DNA of 64,000 bases from Reticulitermes lucifugus (lineage: Eukaryota; Arthropoda; Insecta; Blattodea; Rhinotermitidae). The notes under the pieces were generated by a model that had not been told where the DNA came from, searched no databases, and worked only from the letters and a program-made list of their open reading frames with translations. The translations under genes were made by a program, and so were the position numbers. The stretch covers positions 5,005-69,004 of the forward strand of contig JAKCWW010000068.1 of assembly GCA_026260175.1 (NCBI GenBank), read 5' to 3'. This document shows positions 58,301 through 64,000 of this stretch, in pieces (the first letter of the stretch is position 1; every line of letters begins with the position of its first letter).

Positions 58301-61103
58301 TTGCTGTGAGAAGGCACCTAAGAAACATCGTCAAATGAAGGAGGAAGAGATGGGCCAGACATGTGTAAGAGACGGTAAATTCGCAGAGAATTATTTTCGA
58401 AAAACCCGAAGGGAATAAACCAATTAGAATATCTAGGAATAGAGAGAAGTCAGTTTTAGAATGGATCAGAAAAGGGATAACCGTGTGGAAATGTTTTATC
58501 TAGTTCATTACACGGACAAGAATTAGTTTGTGAATACGTCAATGATACTTCGTGTTCCGTAAAAAGGGAGATTTTTTTTCAATTCGGGTGGTTATTAGTA
58601 TGCCTAATTTAGTAGGAGTAAATACTTGGTGCACTAATAGTTTAAAATATCGCTGATAACGGGGACAGTGTTAGGGACATCTGCTTATGGCCTATATGGA
58701 TAGTGAGTCGTTGGGGACTGGCAGATTTCAAAATAATCATTACTGACTCTTGTCCCCAGGACGTGAGAATTAAACTCGGAGACGAACTGTGTTTATTAAT
58801 CAGTCAGAAATTTATTTGATGCTATCCTAATCTTAAAATTATTAGTTCAATGGATGAAGACACATCCATGTTGTGCCGCGGATCAAATGGATGACTATCG
58901 CCTTCATTGCGCCCACATTACACTAAAGCCAAAACATAGTTGTCCTACAAAGTCATATTTCCTTCACTTGGTTGTGTGTACCTTCGAAGATATTCATACA
59001 ATTATAACCTTTCATTACAGGCCACAGACAGTGCAAATAAAGTGCCACAGCTTCTGAACATATAACGTGGCACAAGGCTGTCTTTATCCACCACAAATCA
59101 ACTGCCGACCGATGCTCTGATCACCTGATGAAAAATATTGGCGGCTCTTTGTAGCTGCATTTGATTCTAATAAGAACTTCACTGTCTGGAATCGGCGTTC
59201 TATACCTAAAGGTGGGCTTCTTCTTTACTTCCGGACTAAAGGTATTTATACAGGTTTCTTTATACCGTTCTGCATTTGGTTGAAGTCACAGAAAGTCAAT
59301 TGCAAACATCATACAAGCAGCTTATAAAGGTATGCAATAAGCGAAAGTAAACCTCTGTTAAATAACGCCAGTAAGCGGGTCCTTCTTAAGAAGTTAAACT
59401 GTTTGTCTGAATAAATTCCCCGTCTTTTTTGGAATCCAAAGTCTCATTTCCGTGTTTACCGCAGTCCAGCACTATGTCCTGTCCTGTGCCAGATGTATCA
59501 AGTCCACACCATCATAAGTCATGCTTTAAGGTCATTTTCCTTCCCACGTAATTCCTGGAAATTATAACAACTTTTAAATTAACGTATATTAATGACCATC
59601 AATTACGTAGTAGTTAGGGCTAAATAGTTAGATTCTCACTACTGCACTCTCGGTCTCTCTCACATGTTTACCTTTATATGTATATAACCTTTGCTTATGT
59701 ATATATATAGATGAAGCTGTTCCTGTACACCCTACGAAGTCGTATAGATGAGTGGAAGTATAACCTCACTCATTCTTAATTTCGACCTATAGATGGAGGT
59801 GCGTGGTTAGCCTTACGTCCCCGCCACTTTACCCGTGGTACCCACTGCAGAGGAAGCTGGGTGAGCCCGAGAGACGGTCCCTGCCGGGAGTAGAACCATA
59901 AATTGTCCAGCCCGTATTCTAGTCGCTATATCGAGTACCCGAACTCCACCGCCCATGTGGTGATATATAAGCACACACACATACACACTAGGAGCAACAG
60001 GCACTCTTATGTAAGGATAAGTGATCTTACCTTGAATGTCGTCGATGCAGATATGGAGATCCTCCCTGAAGACGGGCAGGTGCGGGAGGCACTGACAAGC
60101 GCAATCCTTCCTCTCAGCCACTCCTGCGGTGCCACTGCTGCTGCTTGCACATACGTCCTTAGAGCAAGATAAACCTGCAGGACAAGCAACACACATCGTT
60201 TTCTGAAGCCAGCAACATCACCACAGTCTGCTGTCTAAATACTGTCCTATATGCGAGTATTTATAGGGTCTTACTAAATATTTTACCATTTAAATCCTTG
60301 TCTTAAATAATACGTTTTCAATAGTCGCTGCTTCAATCAATTACATTTGTACAACGTACTGATTTCTTATATGGTGATATATCAGTTATGCTCAGCTGTT
60401 AATATTTGCAGAAAAAATTTTCACTCCAAATTTTAGTTTCAGAGCATTTTAATAGTAGTCTGGTATTTCTGTTAATTCTGTTTCTCTGTGTAAATTTTTG
60501 AGCATTTGTTATCTTTGGTTGTCAGCAAGGTCAGTTCGTAGTTCTTGCGTCTTATGGCGAGGCTGCGTCTTGCCGTCCCCACCCCTCATGATCAGACTCA
60601 TATCCCTACATTTTCGAAAAAAGTACTTTTTCCTGCCTCTTGACTCTTCCCCCAAACATTTTCACCTTCTATTGAGACTCTGCACCCCTCTCCAAGAAAT
60701 GGAAAATTTTCTTGTCTTAGATGCTCTTCTAGTTACTCGAATTTTCCATATTTTTGTTTTAGCGACGCTCTTCCCAGAAAAATAATATGATGAATGTATG
60801 AAGTAATGAATAATAAATAAATGAAGTGAAGATAAAATAGGGAGATTTATAAATGTGGAAATGATGGGAGGGAATAGAAAGGAAAGCATAACAGAAAGGT
60901 AGATAACAATGGATATAGTTCGAAATGAAATGTGAATTTTCAGCCAAGTAAGAAGGGCTCATACCTTCAGCAGCAAACATGTCTCCTTTGTGTTGCCTGC
61001 TGATTGTGACAATCGGATGGTCGGCTTGCGAGAGTCGCCACAGGAGGAGCCACACGAGTACAAGGACGCAGCGCGCCGGCACAGCCCACCCTGGCAACTT
61101 CAT
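14896..61103 (-). CDS. sha: Shavenoid-like single-pass membrane protein, 8 coding exons, 1433 aa
   Basis: Joined exons (minus): 61103-60965, 60174-60031, 27318-27208, 25744-25611, 23810-23663, 22739-22366, 19545-19297, 17898-14896. Every junction is AG/GT and the phases agree (1,1,1,0,1,0,0), giving 4302 nt with one terminal stop. Residues 1-27 form a signal peptide with a Leu/Val/Trp core. Residues 28-249 are the ectodomain, with ten Cys (50, 55, 71, 73, 75, 89, 96, 138, 198, 216) and NxS sites at 129 and 156. The membrane segment is about 250-273, followed by RRRRR at 276-280. The cytoplasmic tail has CxxCxxC-type cysteines (510-537), the motif RKWLEDVPVLK (547-557), polyproline at 619-628 and 656-663, and a dense PPLPP/PPLPPR SH3-ligand cluster at about 1060-1145. 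Layout, length (Drosophila Sha is about 1600 aa, from memory) and polyproline tail suggest Shavenoid, which promotes F-actin assembly in epidermal hairs. It could instead be another orphan type I protein. The model is secure; the name is moderately so. Confidence 0.8.
18040..18360 (-). mobile_element. LINE 3'-end fragment in intron 7 of the sha-like gene
   Basis: Minus translation gives L-Y-P-S-A-N-N-T-R-M-I, then a block ending G-V-N-W-I-H-L-I-Q-N-T-I-E-W-K-T-V-I-N, matching the C-terminus of this LINE family (DWIHLAQDRDQWRALVN). DNA tracts match 52.78-52.87 kb and 2.4 kb. The open frame of exon 8 runs by chance through intron 7 into this fragment, so a start near 18132 is spurious. Confidence 0.7.
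19297..19545 (-). CDS. sha: sha-like exon 7
   Basis: Acceptor AGGTTCAG, donor GATT|GTAAGT, 249 nt, phase 0-0. It codes residues 351-433, a Glu-rich cytoplasmic segment ending in a short aromatic motif (YFNPAFFEPELLI). It is symmetric, so skipping it would keep the frame. Confidence 0.75.
20897..21081. mobile_element. TA-flanked MITE, 185 bp (pogo/Tigger-like ends)
   Basis: Bounded by TA dinucleotides (20895-20896 and 21082-21083). The left end is CATTCGAACCCGGTTATAACG and the right end on the other strand is CAGTCAAACTCCATTATAATG. TTATAACGACA-type subterminal repeats occur four times in both orientations. No coding capacity. It lies in intron 6 of the sha-like gene. Confidence 0.6.
21344..21521. 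repeat. Foldback palindrome, 178 bp
   Basis: Arms of about 83 bp (GGGTTTTTACG ... CGTAAAAACCC) meet at a central GTTTTC-AGGT-GAAAAC. The right arm includes CTGAAGACAGA ... TCTCCGAAAAG on the plus strand, one of the hammerhead-like motifs. Arms are roughly 75% matched. Confidence 0.7.
22033..22312 (+). mobile_element. tRNA-derived SINE in intron 6
   Basis: A head with GTTGGTATAGTGACTATGCC, then GTGACTTCCGGCAGGGGA (box B-like region). The body has a GAAAGAGCC/GGGTAAAG segment and a tail TTAAGAATAAGTGGAG...CATATGCCTTAATGGCGTG. The same parts, in order, occur at 59735-59958 (minus). It sits about 50 bp below the exon 6 donor. Confidence 0.6.
22366..22739 (-). CDS. sha: sha-like exon 6 (transmembrane exon)
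   Basis: Acceptor ATTTTGACAG, donor AAAC|GTGAGT, 374 nt. It encodes the membrane span (about residues 250-273), the RRRRR stop-transfer, and a Ser/Asp-rich segment with S-C-C-S-E-T-D. The open frame continues below 22366 into a SINE. That extension is rejected because the phase-0 donor matches exon 7. Confidence 0.78.
23663..23810 (-). CDS. sha: sha-like exon 5
   Basis: Acceptor CCTGTTGCAG in phase 0. The donor chosen is CCTA|GTGAGT, because it is the only strong donor that gives the phase 1 needed by exon 6. The frame stays open past it for about 110 nt, which is read here as intron. It contains Cys198 and Cys216 and ends the folded ectodomain. Confidence 0.72.
23951..23990 (-). repeat. Hammerhead-like core motif
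   Basis: Minus strand reads CCCTGATGA-TAACTC-ATAAA-GAGTC-GAAACATG. The C-T-G-A-T-G-A and G-A-A-A-C blocks flank a 4-bp stem. The surrounding sequence to about 24450 may belong to the same mobile element but has no recognisable ORF. Confidence 0.4.
25611..25744 (-). CDS. sha: sha-like exon 4
   Basis: Acceptor TAATTATTTCAG, donor GCAG|GTACTG, 134 nt, moving the phase from 1 to 0. It encodes residues 132-176, with Cys138 and an N-K-S site. The open frame is limited to the exon on both sides. Confidence 0.75.
26345..26760 (-). mobile_element. LINE 3'-end fragment with (ATG/GTG)n tail
   Basis: Minus translation: T-L-L-H-E-C-E, then G-R-R-N-L-G-Q-A-R-Q-I-W-R-G-K-H-R-R-R-L-N-K, the basic terminal region of this type of LINE ORF. 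It is followed by a GATGATGATG/GGTGGTG simple tail at 26400-26345, as at 40.6 kb. Confidence 0.5.
26818..26909. repeat. (CA)n and (GT)n(GA)n microsatellites
   Basis: CA dinucleotide run with one phase break at 26818-26851, then a GT/GA run at 26888-26909. Confidence 0.95.
27208..27318 (-). CDS. sha: sha-like exon 3
   Basis: Acceptor GTTCTGTTACAG, donor CTG|GTGAGTT, 111 nt, symmetric 1-1. It adds a beta-rich stretch ending in an N-F-S glycosylation site and continues the frame of exon 2 across the long intron. The split codon gives Glu, then Cys96. Confidence 0.75.
28131..28176. repeat. (GACA)n/(GGCA)n microsatellite
   Basis: About nine tetranucleotide units, GACA grading into GGCA. Confidence 0.9.
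28330..28460 (-). mobile_element. LINE ORF fragment
   Basis: Minus translation reads E-T-E-H-W-R-N-L-H-S-E-E-L-R-N-L-Y-Y-S-P-D-I-I-R-V, the block that precedes the C-terminus in these LINEs (the same block is at about 53.0 kb). Stops on either side. Confidence 0.65.
28845..29110 (-). mobile_element. tRNA-derived SINE with 14-bp target duplication, containing an assembly gap
   Basis: Perfect flanking repeats CAATTAATAACTTT at 28831-28844 and 29111-29124. On the minus strand the head reads GTGGCCGTGCGGTCTAAGGCG (box A-like); the other end is a poly(A) and GAAA run. The mid-body carries 50 N. This is a complete insertion in sense orientation to the host gene. Confidence 0.85.
29002..29051. other. 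Assembly gap (50 N)
   Basis: Fifty undetermined bases inside a SINE. The true length is unknown. Confidence 1.
30217..30345 (+). repeat. Dispersed repeat copy 1
   Basis: Shares order and wording with 50716-50850: GTACTCTATCGCA-like tract, AAGCCTGCATCTGCCAG against AAGCTTGCTTCCGCCAG, and a GATAAAGGAGACT/AAAAAGGGACT tail. Function unknown. Confidence 0.4.
33110..33259. mobile_element. hAT-type MITE, 150 bp
   Basis: Starts CAGGGATGAAATC and ends, on the other strand, CAGGGGTGCACAAATC. Flanked by 8-bp GACTAAAC and GGCTAAAC (7 of 8 match). It is related at its tips to the 394-bp element at 12992. Confidence 0.65.
33310..33373. mobile_element. Solitary DNA-transposon end
   Basis: The minus strand begins CAGGGCCGTCCTTAGAACCG, then GGGGCCCAGGGC, a GC-rich terminal-repeat type. 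No partner end seen nearby. Confidence 0.35.
34166..34340 (+). mobile_element. tRNA-derived SINE, second family
   Basis: Head GATGGCTCGAGTGGTAAAG (box A-like), TCGTAAGGCCTCCTG, a decayed box B, then GAGGTTTCTTATCGG and CTCCAGGTAAACGCCGGAATG, a common insect SINE body segment. Confidence 0.55.
34665..34790 (-). mobile_element. LINE ORF fragment
   Basis: CATGCGTGCTACACGTCCCG and TATCTGGTGCTTAGTATAAC match the order of the tail regions at 18.2 kb and 28.35 kb (Y-S-P-D-I-I-like block on the minus strand). Confidence 0.5.
34800..35065 (+). mobile_element. tRNA-derived SINE, related to the 22.0-kb family
   Basis: Box B-like GGCTCGAATTCCAGCAGGG at about 34850, a body with AAAGCCACCGAGGGGTGAAG, then GTGCCAAGGTTAAGAATACAG and ATCATGGCGTGG, the tail shared with 22.25 kb and 57.6 kb. 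Confidence 0.5.
36128..36540. repeat. 51-bp tandem repeat, 8 units, with 153-bp higher-order structure
   Basis: The anchor TAATATTCCAGAATTTCT starts at 36149, 36200, 36251, 36302, 36353, 36404 and 36455 (exact 51-bp steps), with a final decayed unit at 36505. Units 2-4 and 5-7 match each other better than their neighbours: units 2/5 have TATGGAAGG, 3/6 have GTGCA(T/A)GGGCAG and 4/7 have CAGAGTAATATT. This is a 3-unit higher-order repeat. Confidence 0.92.
36545..38755. other. Intron 2 stretch, nothing recognised
   Basis: AT-rich unique-looking sequence. Open frames of up to 92 codons without motif or splice context. Confidence 0.5.
38756..39400. mobile_element. Long-inverted-repeat element, 645 bp
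   Basis: Arms of about 130-145 bp: 38756-38895 against 39265-39400. Both carry AAGTTTAAGTCnAACCAAC, CCTACATACGT, GCAATCAAGTTGCCAT and AACATCCACGGCATCC. A third short copy of AATCAAGTTGCCATCCTCAGTG lies at 39237. The arms hold the hammerhead-like motif CTGAAGA-T-GGCAA-CTTGA-TTGCC-GAAAC (minus strand on the left arm, plus strand and mutated on the right). A (CA)n run lies at 38890-38914. Confidence 0.7.
40611..40925 (-). mobile_element. LINE 3'-end fragment with (ATG)n tail
   Basis: Minus translation: I-R-K-K-L-N-Q-D-N-I-V-D-E-I-R-N-Y, W-L-Q-Q-V-N-R-M-K, then D-I-G-R-P-R-R-R-W-R-E-Q-D, the classic terminal block of this LINE class. The element ends in an (ATG)n microsatellite at 40639-40611. 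Confidence 0.75.
40930..44030. other. Intron 2 stretch, little recognised
   Basis: Only the (ATC)n run at 42520 stands out. A 66-codon frame at 43003-43203 lies just above CCGAAACGTTG (43228-43240), the 3' half of the recurring motif, with no matching 5' half seen. Confidence 0.4.
42520..42555. repeat. (ATC)n microsatellite
   Basis: About eleven ATC units. It resembles the tails of the LINE copies at 40.6 kb and 26.35 kb but has no recognisable LINE ORF next to it. Confidence 0.9.
44034..44340. repeat. Foldback palindrome, 307 bp
   Basis: Arms of about 145 bp, over 85% matched by eye (AGAACTAATTGGTT ... AACCAATTAGTTCT), with a short (GATT)n centre near 44187. Each arm carries CTGAGGA-CGGAAGC...GCTTCCG-AAACGTCGTG. 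Confidence 0.85.
44630..45183 (-). pseudogene. 5'-truncated Tc/mariner transposase and 3' flank
   Basis: The minus frame from 45183 reads H-D-G-A-P-S-H-Y-T-R-L (second catalytic Asp), passes an in-frame stop-free 100-codon stretch with P-P-R-S-P-D-L-T-P-L-D-F (third Asp, 36 residues on), F-W-G-W-I-K, and ends G-G-I-F-E-N. The first Asp and the DNA-binding domains are missing. The 3' flank down to GTGTCCCAGGAGGAAAGG near 44637 is read as the element end. Confidence 0.8.
45866..46235. repeat. Foldback element, 370 bp
   Basis: Arms of about 120 bp (CTATATCTATAGTCCGAC against GTCGGACTATAAATATAG) contain TTCGAACCTTAATTCTGG and the revcomp CCAGAATTAAGGTTCGAA. Each arm has CTGAGGA (or CTGGGGA)-TnAACC-loop-GGTT-CGAAA, the same motif type. 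Confidence 0.8.
48035..48330. repeat. (GATA)n/(GACA)n compound microsatellite, about 300 bp
   Basis: Alternating GATA, GACA and ATAT units. The long minus-strand frame across it (Tyr/Ile/Cys/Leu/Ser repeats) is a product of the repeat, not a gene. Confidence 0.95.
49000..49018. repeat. (TAA)n microsatellite
   Basis: About six TAA units. Confidence 0.85.
49271..49306. repeat. (GAAA)n microsatellite
   Basis: About nine GAAA units followed by a purine-rich stretch. Confidence 0.92.
50716..50870 (+). repeat. Dispersed repeat copy 2
   Basis: Matches 30217-30345 in order (ATTGTAACTTTATTGCACGGG, AAGCTTGCTTCCGCCAG, AAAAAGGGACTTT). The frame is open for about 63 codons on the plus strand but not in the other copy. 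Confidence 0.4.
52775..53160 (-). mobile_element. LINE C-terminal ORF fragment and 3' end
   Basis: The minus frame reads M-F-E-N-G-L-L-R-R-I-L-G-F-K, G-W-R-K-L-H, E-L-H-N-I-H, then an L-V-G-N-L-K block, and ends with the K-x-D-L-like tail shared with 18.1 kb. This is the region downstream of the RT in endonuclease-RT LINEs. Frameshifts are few, so it is younger than the others. Confidence 0.8.
54470..54715 (-). mobile_element. tRNA-derived SINE
   Basis: Minus strand: GGGATAGCTCGTTAGATGC (box A-like), GGAGTTCGACTCCGGGGA (box B-like), then a body with AGCGACCAGACCGG and a GGGGTGGGGGG run. The AGACCGG segment matches the SINE at 22.13 kb. Confidence 0.65.
54731..54925. repeat. 32-bp minisatellite, about 6 units
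   Basis: Unit GGATCATGGTGTTTGT...GAATGTCCAG starts at 54737, 54769, 54801 and 54833 (exact 32-bp steps), then shorter decayed units to about 54925. Confidence 0.9.
55000..59730. other. Intron 2 stretch, nothing firm
   Basis: AT-rich. The plus frame at 58092-58418 includes F-H-E-N-L-S-S-G-S-R, a phrase I associate with dispersed insect repeats, but I cannot support a name. Confidence 0.4.
57595..57670 (+). mobile_element. SINE 3'-tail fragment
   Basis: CAAGGTTAAGAATGAGTGG...CATATGCCTTCATGGCGTG, the tail of the 22.0-kb SINE family. Confidence 0.5.
59735..59958 (-). mobile_element. tRNA-derived SINE in intron 2, next to exon 2
   Basis: Minus strand: CTCGATATAGCGACTAGAAT, GGTTCTACTCCCGGCAGGG (box B-like), a body with CTTCCTCTGCAGTGGGTACC, and the tail AATTAAGAATGAGTG. 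It ends about 72 bp below the exon 2 donor. Confidence 0.62.
60031..60174 (-). CDS. sha: sha-like exon 2 (Cys-rich)
   Basis: The acceptor TTGTCCTGCAG follows a pyrimidine-rich run and the donor is CAAG|GTAAGA. The exon is 144 nt and symmetric (phase 1 to 1). It carries six of the ten ectodomain cysteines, including C-A-C-Q-C. It lies 790 nt below exon 1 and 32.7 kb above exon 3. Confidence 0.75.
60965..61103 (-). CDS. sha: sha-like exon 1 (start and signal peptide)
   Basis: Codes residues 1-46 plus one base. The start has A at -3 and is followed by a hydrophobic signal sequence ending near LSQA/DH. The donor is GAAG|GTATGA. Reading past the donor gives a tail with no signal-like or conserved character, so the donor is preferred. 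Confidence 0.75.
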
Positions 61104-61147
61104 TTTTCGAGGGTCCTCTGCGTCATGACCCTGGCATTTGCTAGCAT
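61100..61147 (-). promoter_or_regulatory. Upstream ORF overlapping the sha-like start (ATGA)
   Basis: A 15-codon ORF starts 44 nt upstream of the main start. Its TGA stop overlaps the main ATG in an ATGA junction. This geometry would allow termination-coupled reinitiation. It is only meaningful if the transcript start lies above 61147, which the sequence does not show. Confidence 0.35.
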
Positions 61148-61149
61148 GT

Positions 61150-63120
61150 CGCCGTCAGGGTCATCTGCATCTGCATATGAAGTTATCATGTCAAATACAT
61201 TGGAGTGTATGATCAGATTCAAATCAACTGTAGCGGTTAGTCTTGGTGTGTTTCCTGTAAATTACTGTGGTCCGCTTATCCTGACAAGGATATGCAGAAA
61301 GGGAATCATGCTGCATGATTATTATTCTTCTTCCTTGGTGAATTTTATGGAAGGTATTGGGTGACTGAAGAACTTGTATAACCTACCCAGACCACAAACG
61401 TATCTTGTACACATCAGAAACGTATTAGACAAACCTGAAAATTTATTAATAATGTTAGTAAACCTAACTCAAAGTAACAAGGAAGGTGATTAAAGTTTTA
61501 GAAGTTTTGATAAAGAAGCTAATGATTATGTTACATTTTGAAAATCACGACACCGAGAAAAACACCTGGACGAATATTTCAGTATTGGTAATTGCGGCTA
61601 GTGGATTGAGGGACTGGTTATTTAATAACATCCTTTGTAAAACAAGATGTAAAAGCTGCATCCTCCAAAGCATCTGGTGTCAGCAGACGCAATATTTGTG
61701 CACTCTGACCAATAAATCAATAATAATTTGTGAATCATACTGGTTTTTTTTAACGTGCCAAGAACCAAATTCCTCTAAAGTTTCTGAAAAATTTTCCTAA
61801 AATAGAGGCGTAGAATTTTCCACCACCATGCCACTGGAAGAATTTATTATCCACCTGAAAACAGATACTAAATAAAAAGTTGTCACTGTGCACGCCATAT
61901 GAAGGCACACAGAGAGCAGAATATTTCCACAGAAATGTACAACAGCCCCATGATAGCTTAACCTGCAAGACAGATCGAGTTCCTCTTCATGACCTGATGA
62001 CAGAGGATGATTATAAACGATAATTTGATTGATTCTTAGGTTGCCTAAACTGACGGTATTATGCAGTGTTGAGTATAAAGAGAGGTGTTATTGAGTTGTG
62101 GGTTGGTAAATGTTTGGAACGTATCAGTCGTGACTTATTTTATGTTACTTGCGGCTGCGCACGCCATCGGAAGGGGCGATCCTCTTTAGCAGTCCTGTCA
62201 CTTGACTATAAATAAATATATATACATATACATATAATTAAATAGAAAAAGCGCGAAATAAGAAAAGGAAAGAATAAAGGGTACTAGATTAAGGACGATA
62301 AAAAACATATGTTCACCATTCACCTGTCCTTCATATGCATGCCTAATCAGGTATCGAAACGCTCATATTTACGCATTCTCAATACTTATACTTGCTGTAT
62401 TTTGACCTACTCATGAATTGAAAATCCCTGTTTCGGACCGCTACGTGACATATGGCGCGGCCACTGGAGTGGGCGAATGTTTGCTACTTGCAGCAATCAA
62501 GACTAATGTCAAGGGAAAAGAAAGAATAATGAGTTCCTCCAGACAGAAAGCAGTTAGAGTGTAAGTGCGCTGCCGCTACCTTTATCACATTCCGGAAGGT
62601 TCATGGGCAAACAGAGAAGGGGCCATGTTTGTGATTTATGATGCAGATGATGTTGACAATTCTACAGCATCCAGCTACTTAAACCGAACATGATTTCCAA
62701 AAGAATGATGGATGGAGAGTAGAAAGTAAGCGCTCTTCCACGCCAAATTTAATGTGTGGTTTCTCAAACAATGAAGCTGCTCGTTCAGAAGGCACGAATA
62801 ATTTCAGTTTGCCTCTACACCAAGGGTAGGAAAAATGCGGCACGGGACAGCATGCGGTCTGCGAAAGAACTAATATTTGGCATTCTGCAAAAGGGATTTC
62901 TCGCTCTCCTAAACACCTTGCTGTTAAAAAACAATTAAAAGACTCTCACATCTCCATTATTTCTCAGTTATTAGGCATGTGGTTTGTGGCGCATTATTGG
63001 ATGAAGACATGTTTATATTATCATAGAATTTAATAAAAAAGAAACAAGTAATTTGTGCAAAATAAAATTCAGAATTAAAGAGCTAAATCCGGCCAACACC
63101 CAAGTTCAGACACTATTAAT
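61150..63120. other. Upstream of the sha-like start, nothing recognised
   Basis: Expected to hold the promoter and any 5' UTR exon. I see no convincing TATA or initiator and no repeat. Confidence 0.4.
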
Positions 63121-63124
63121 ATCA

Positions 63125-63245
63125 ATATAATTCAACCGTGATGTCTTGACCCTTGAAGATGAGACCGATAGGTTGTTCCGAAACGTCTGTACGGAATTAC
63201 CACTCTACGCTGCTTAATATCCCAGAAGATCGCAGATCTCATCTT
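63125..63245 (+). repeat. Family A dispersed repeat with hammerhead-like core, second copy
   Basis: Matches 9318-9460 in order. The core is TGAAGA-TGAGACC-GATA-GGTTGTTCC-GAAACGT at 63153-63186. Confidence 0.6.
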
Positions 63246-64000
63246 GAGAGATGAGGTTTCACTCCCATGTGATTTGTCAGTTTGAAGTCACTTTGGCACT
63301 TCTAAACGCTCTGTAATTCTAGAGGAATGGCCACGCATTTCAAAACGAGTGATGACTATTTTGGGCTGTGCGCTACTGGTCATTAAATGTATTTGCACCT
63401 GCCATCCCACTCTGTAGACAGCCAACTTTACCTGCATTCAGACGACTAGCCGTTCCATGGTGACAAGAGTCTCACCTAATAAAGCTATTTGTCCTGATAC
63501 TTTCGGGCCAGGGAAAGAAGAGACGTAAATTGTAAGATTTCATTCCGGCTACCTGCAATCCATTTCTAAACACTCCCTACGTCAACAGACCAGAACTATC
63601 TCCCTGTCTTCGTAATCACAACCCAACTATTCACTTTATTATTATTTGTCGCTTTATTGGTCATTTTCATTTCTTTAAATACAATTGGCGTTGGTATAAA
63701 TGGGGACAGGCAGATGGAAGGGGGTTAGCTTGGCACACGGCTAGGACAGAAAGTTTTAATTCTTCCGCTGCTTGACTCTAGTAATGAAAACACATAACCA
63801 CTTCTGGATTACGCATTCCGCACGGCTCCACTTCAGAAATGACTTGGAAAGTTTTCGTGTTGCCGCTAATGAAACTGGAAAAGATGGCAGGGACAGAACA
63901 TGTAACACGCATGGGAAATCGGATAAGCAAAGTATTAGTAAAAGAACCTGGAAGGAAAAGGTCACTTCGAAATATTTGGCGTTGGTTTAAATGTGATATC

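Overview
The window looks like part of a large, repeat-rich insect genome. It is AT-rich, with one gene spread over 46 kb by spliced introns, (CA)n, (ATC)n, (GAAA)n and (GATA/GACA)n microsatellites, several generations of decayed mariner transposases, non-LTR retrotransposon tails, tRNA-derived SINEs and hAT-type miniature elements. The style suits a hemimetabolous insect such as a cockroach or termite, but the order is a guess.

The main content is a minus-strand gene from 61103 (start codon) to 14896 (stop). I assembled it by eye from eight exons with matching splice phases. It encodes a 1433-residue protein with a signal peptide, a ten-cysteine ectodomain, one membrane segment, an arginine stop-transfer cluster and a 1150-residue proline- and serine-rich cytoplasmic tail. 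The architecture and ectodomain style fit the insect shavenoid (sha/kojak) family, which is needed for actin-based hair and denticle outgrowth. The family name comes from memory; the gene model comes from the sequence. Intron 2 is 32.7 kb and holds most of the repeats.

Region by region (plus coordinates). 1-11 kb is a graveyard of at least five mariner copies of different subfamilies plus LINE pieces. About 8.8-12.7 kb holds the exons of a second, small minus-strand gene that I could not name and only partly resolved. 12992-13385 is a hAT-type element with a perfect 8-bp target duplication. 14.1-19.5 kb is the 3' UTR, last exon and exon 7 of the large gene. 19.5-27.3 kb carries exons 6 to 3, with a TA-flanked MITE, a SINE and a palindromic element in the introns. 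27.3-60.0 kb is intron 2: SINEs, LINE tails, a 51-bp satellite with a 153-bp higher-order repeat, a 32-bp minisatellite, microsatellites, three foldback elements and a truncated Tc/mariner transposase. 60.0-61.1 kb carries exons 2 and 1. 61.1-64 kb is upstream sequence with a 15-codon upstream ORF whose stop overlaps the main start.

The most unusual signal is a recurring motif, CTGANGA or a near variant, then a short hairpin, then (C)GAAA(C). It occurs in at least seven elements that look otherwise unrelated, four of which are large inverted repeats. It resembles half of a hammerhead ribozyme core as found in Penelope-like elements, though I see no complete cleavage strand.
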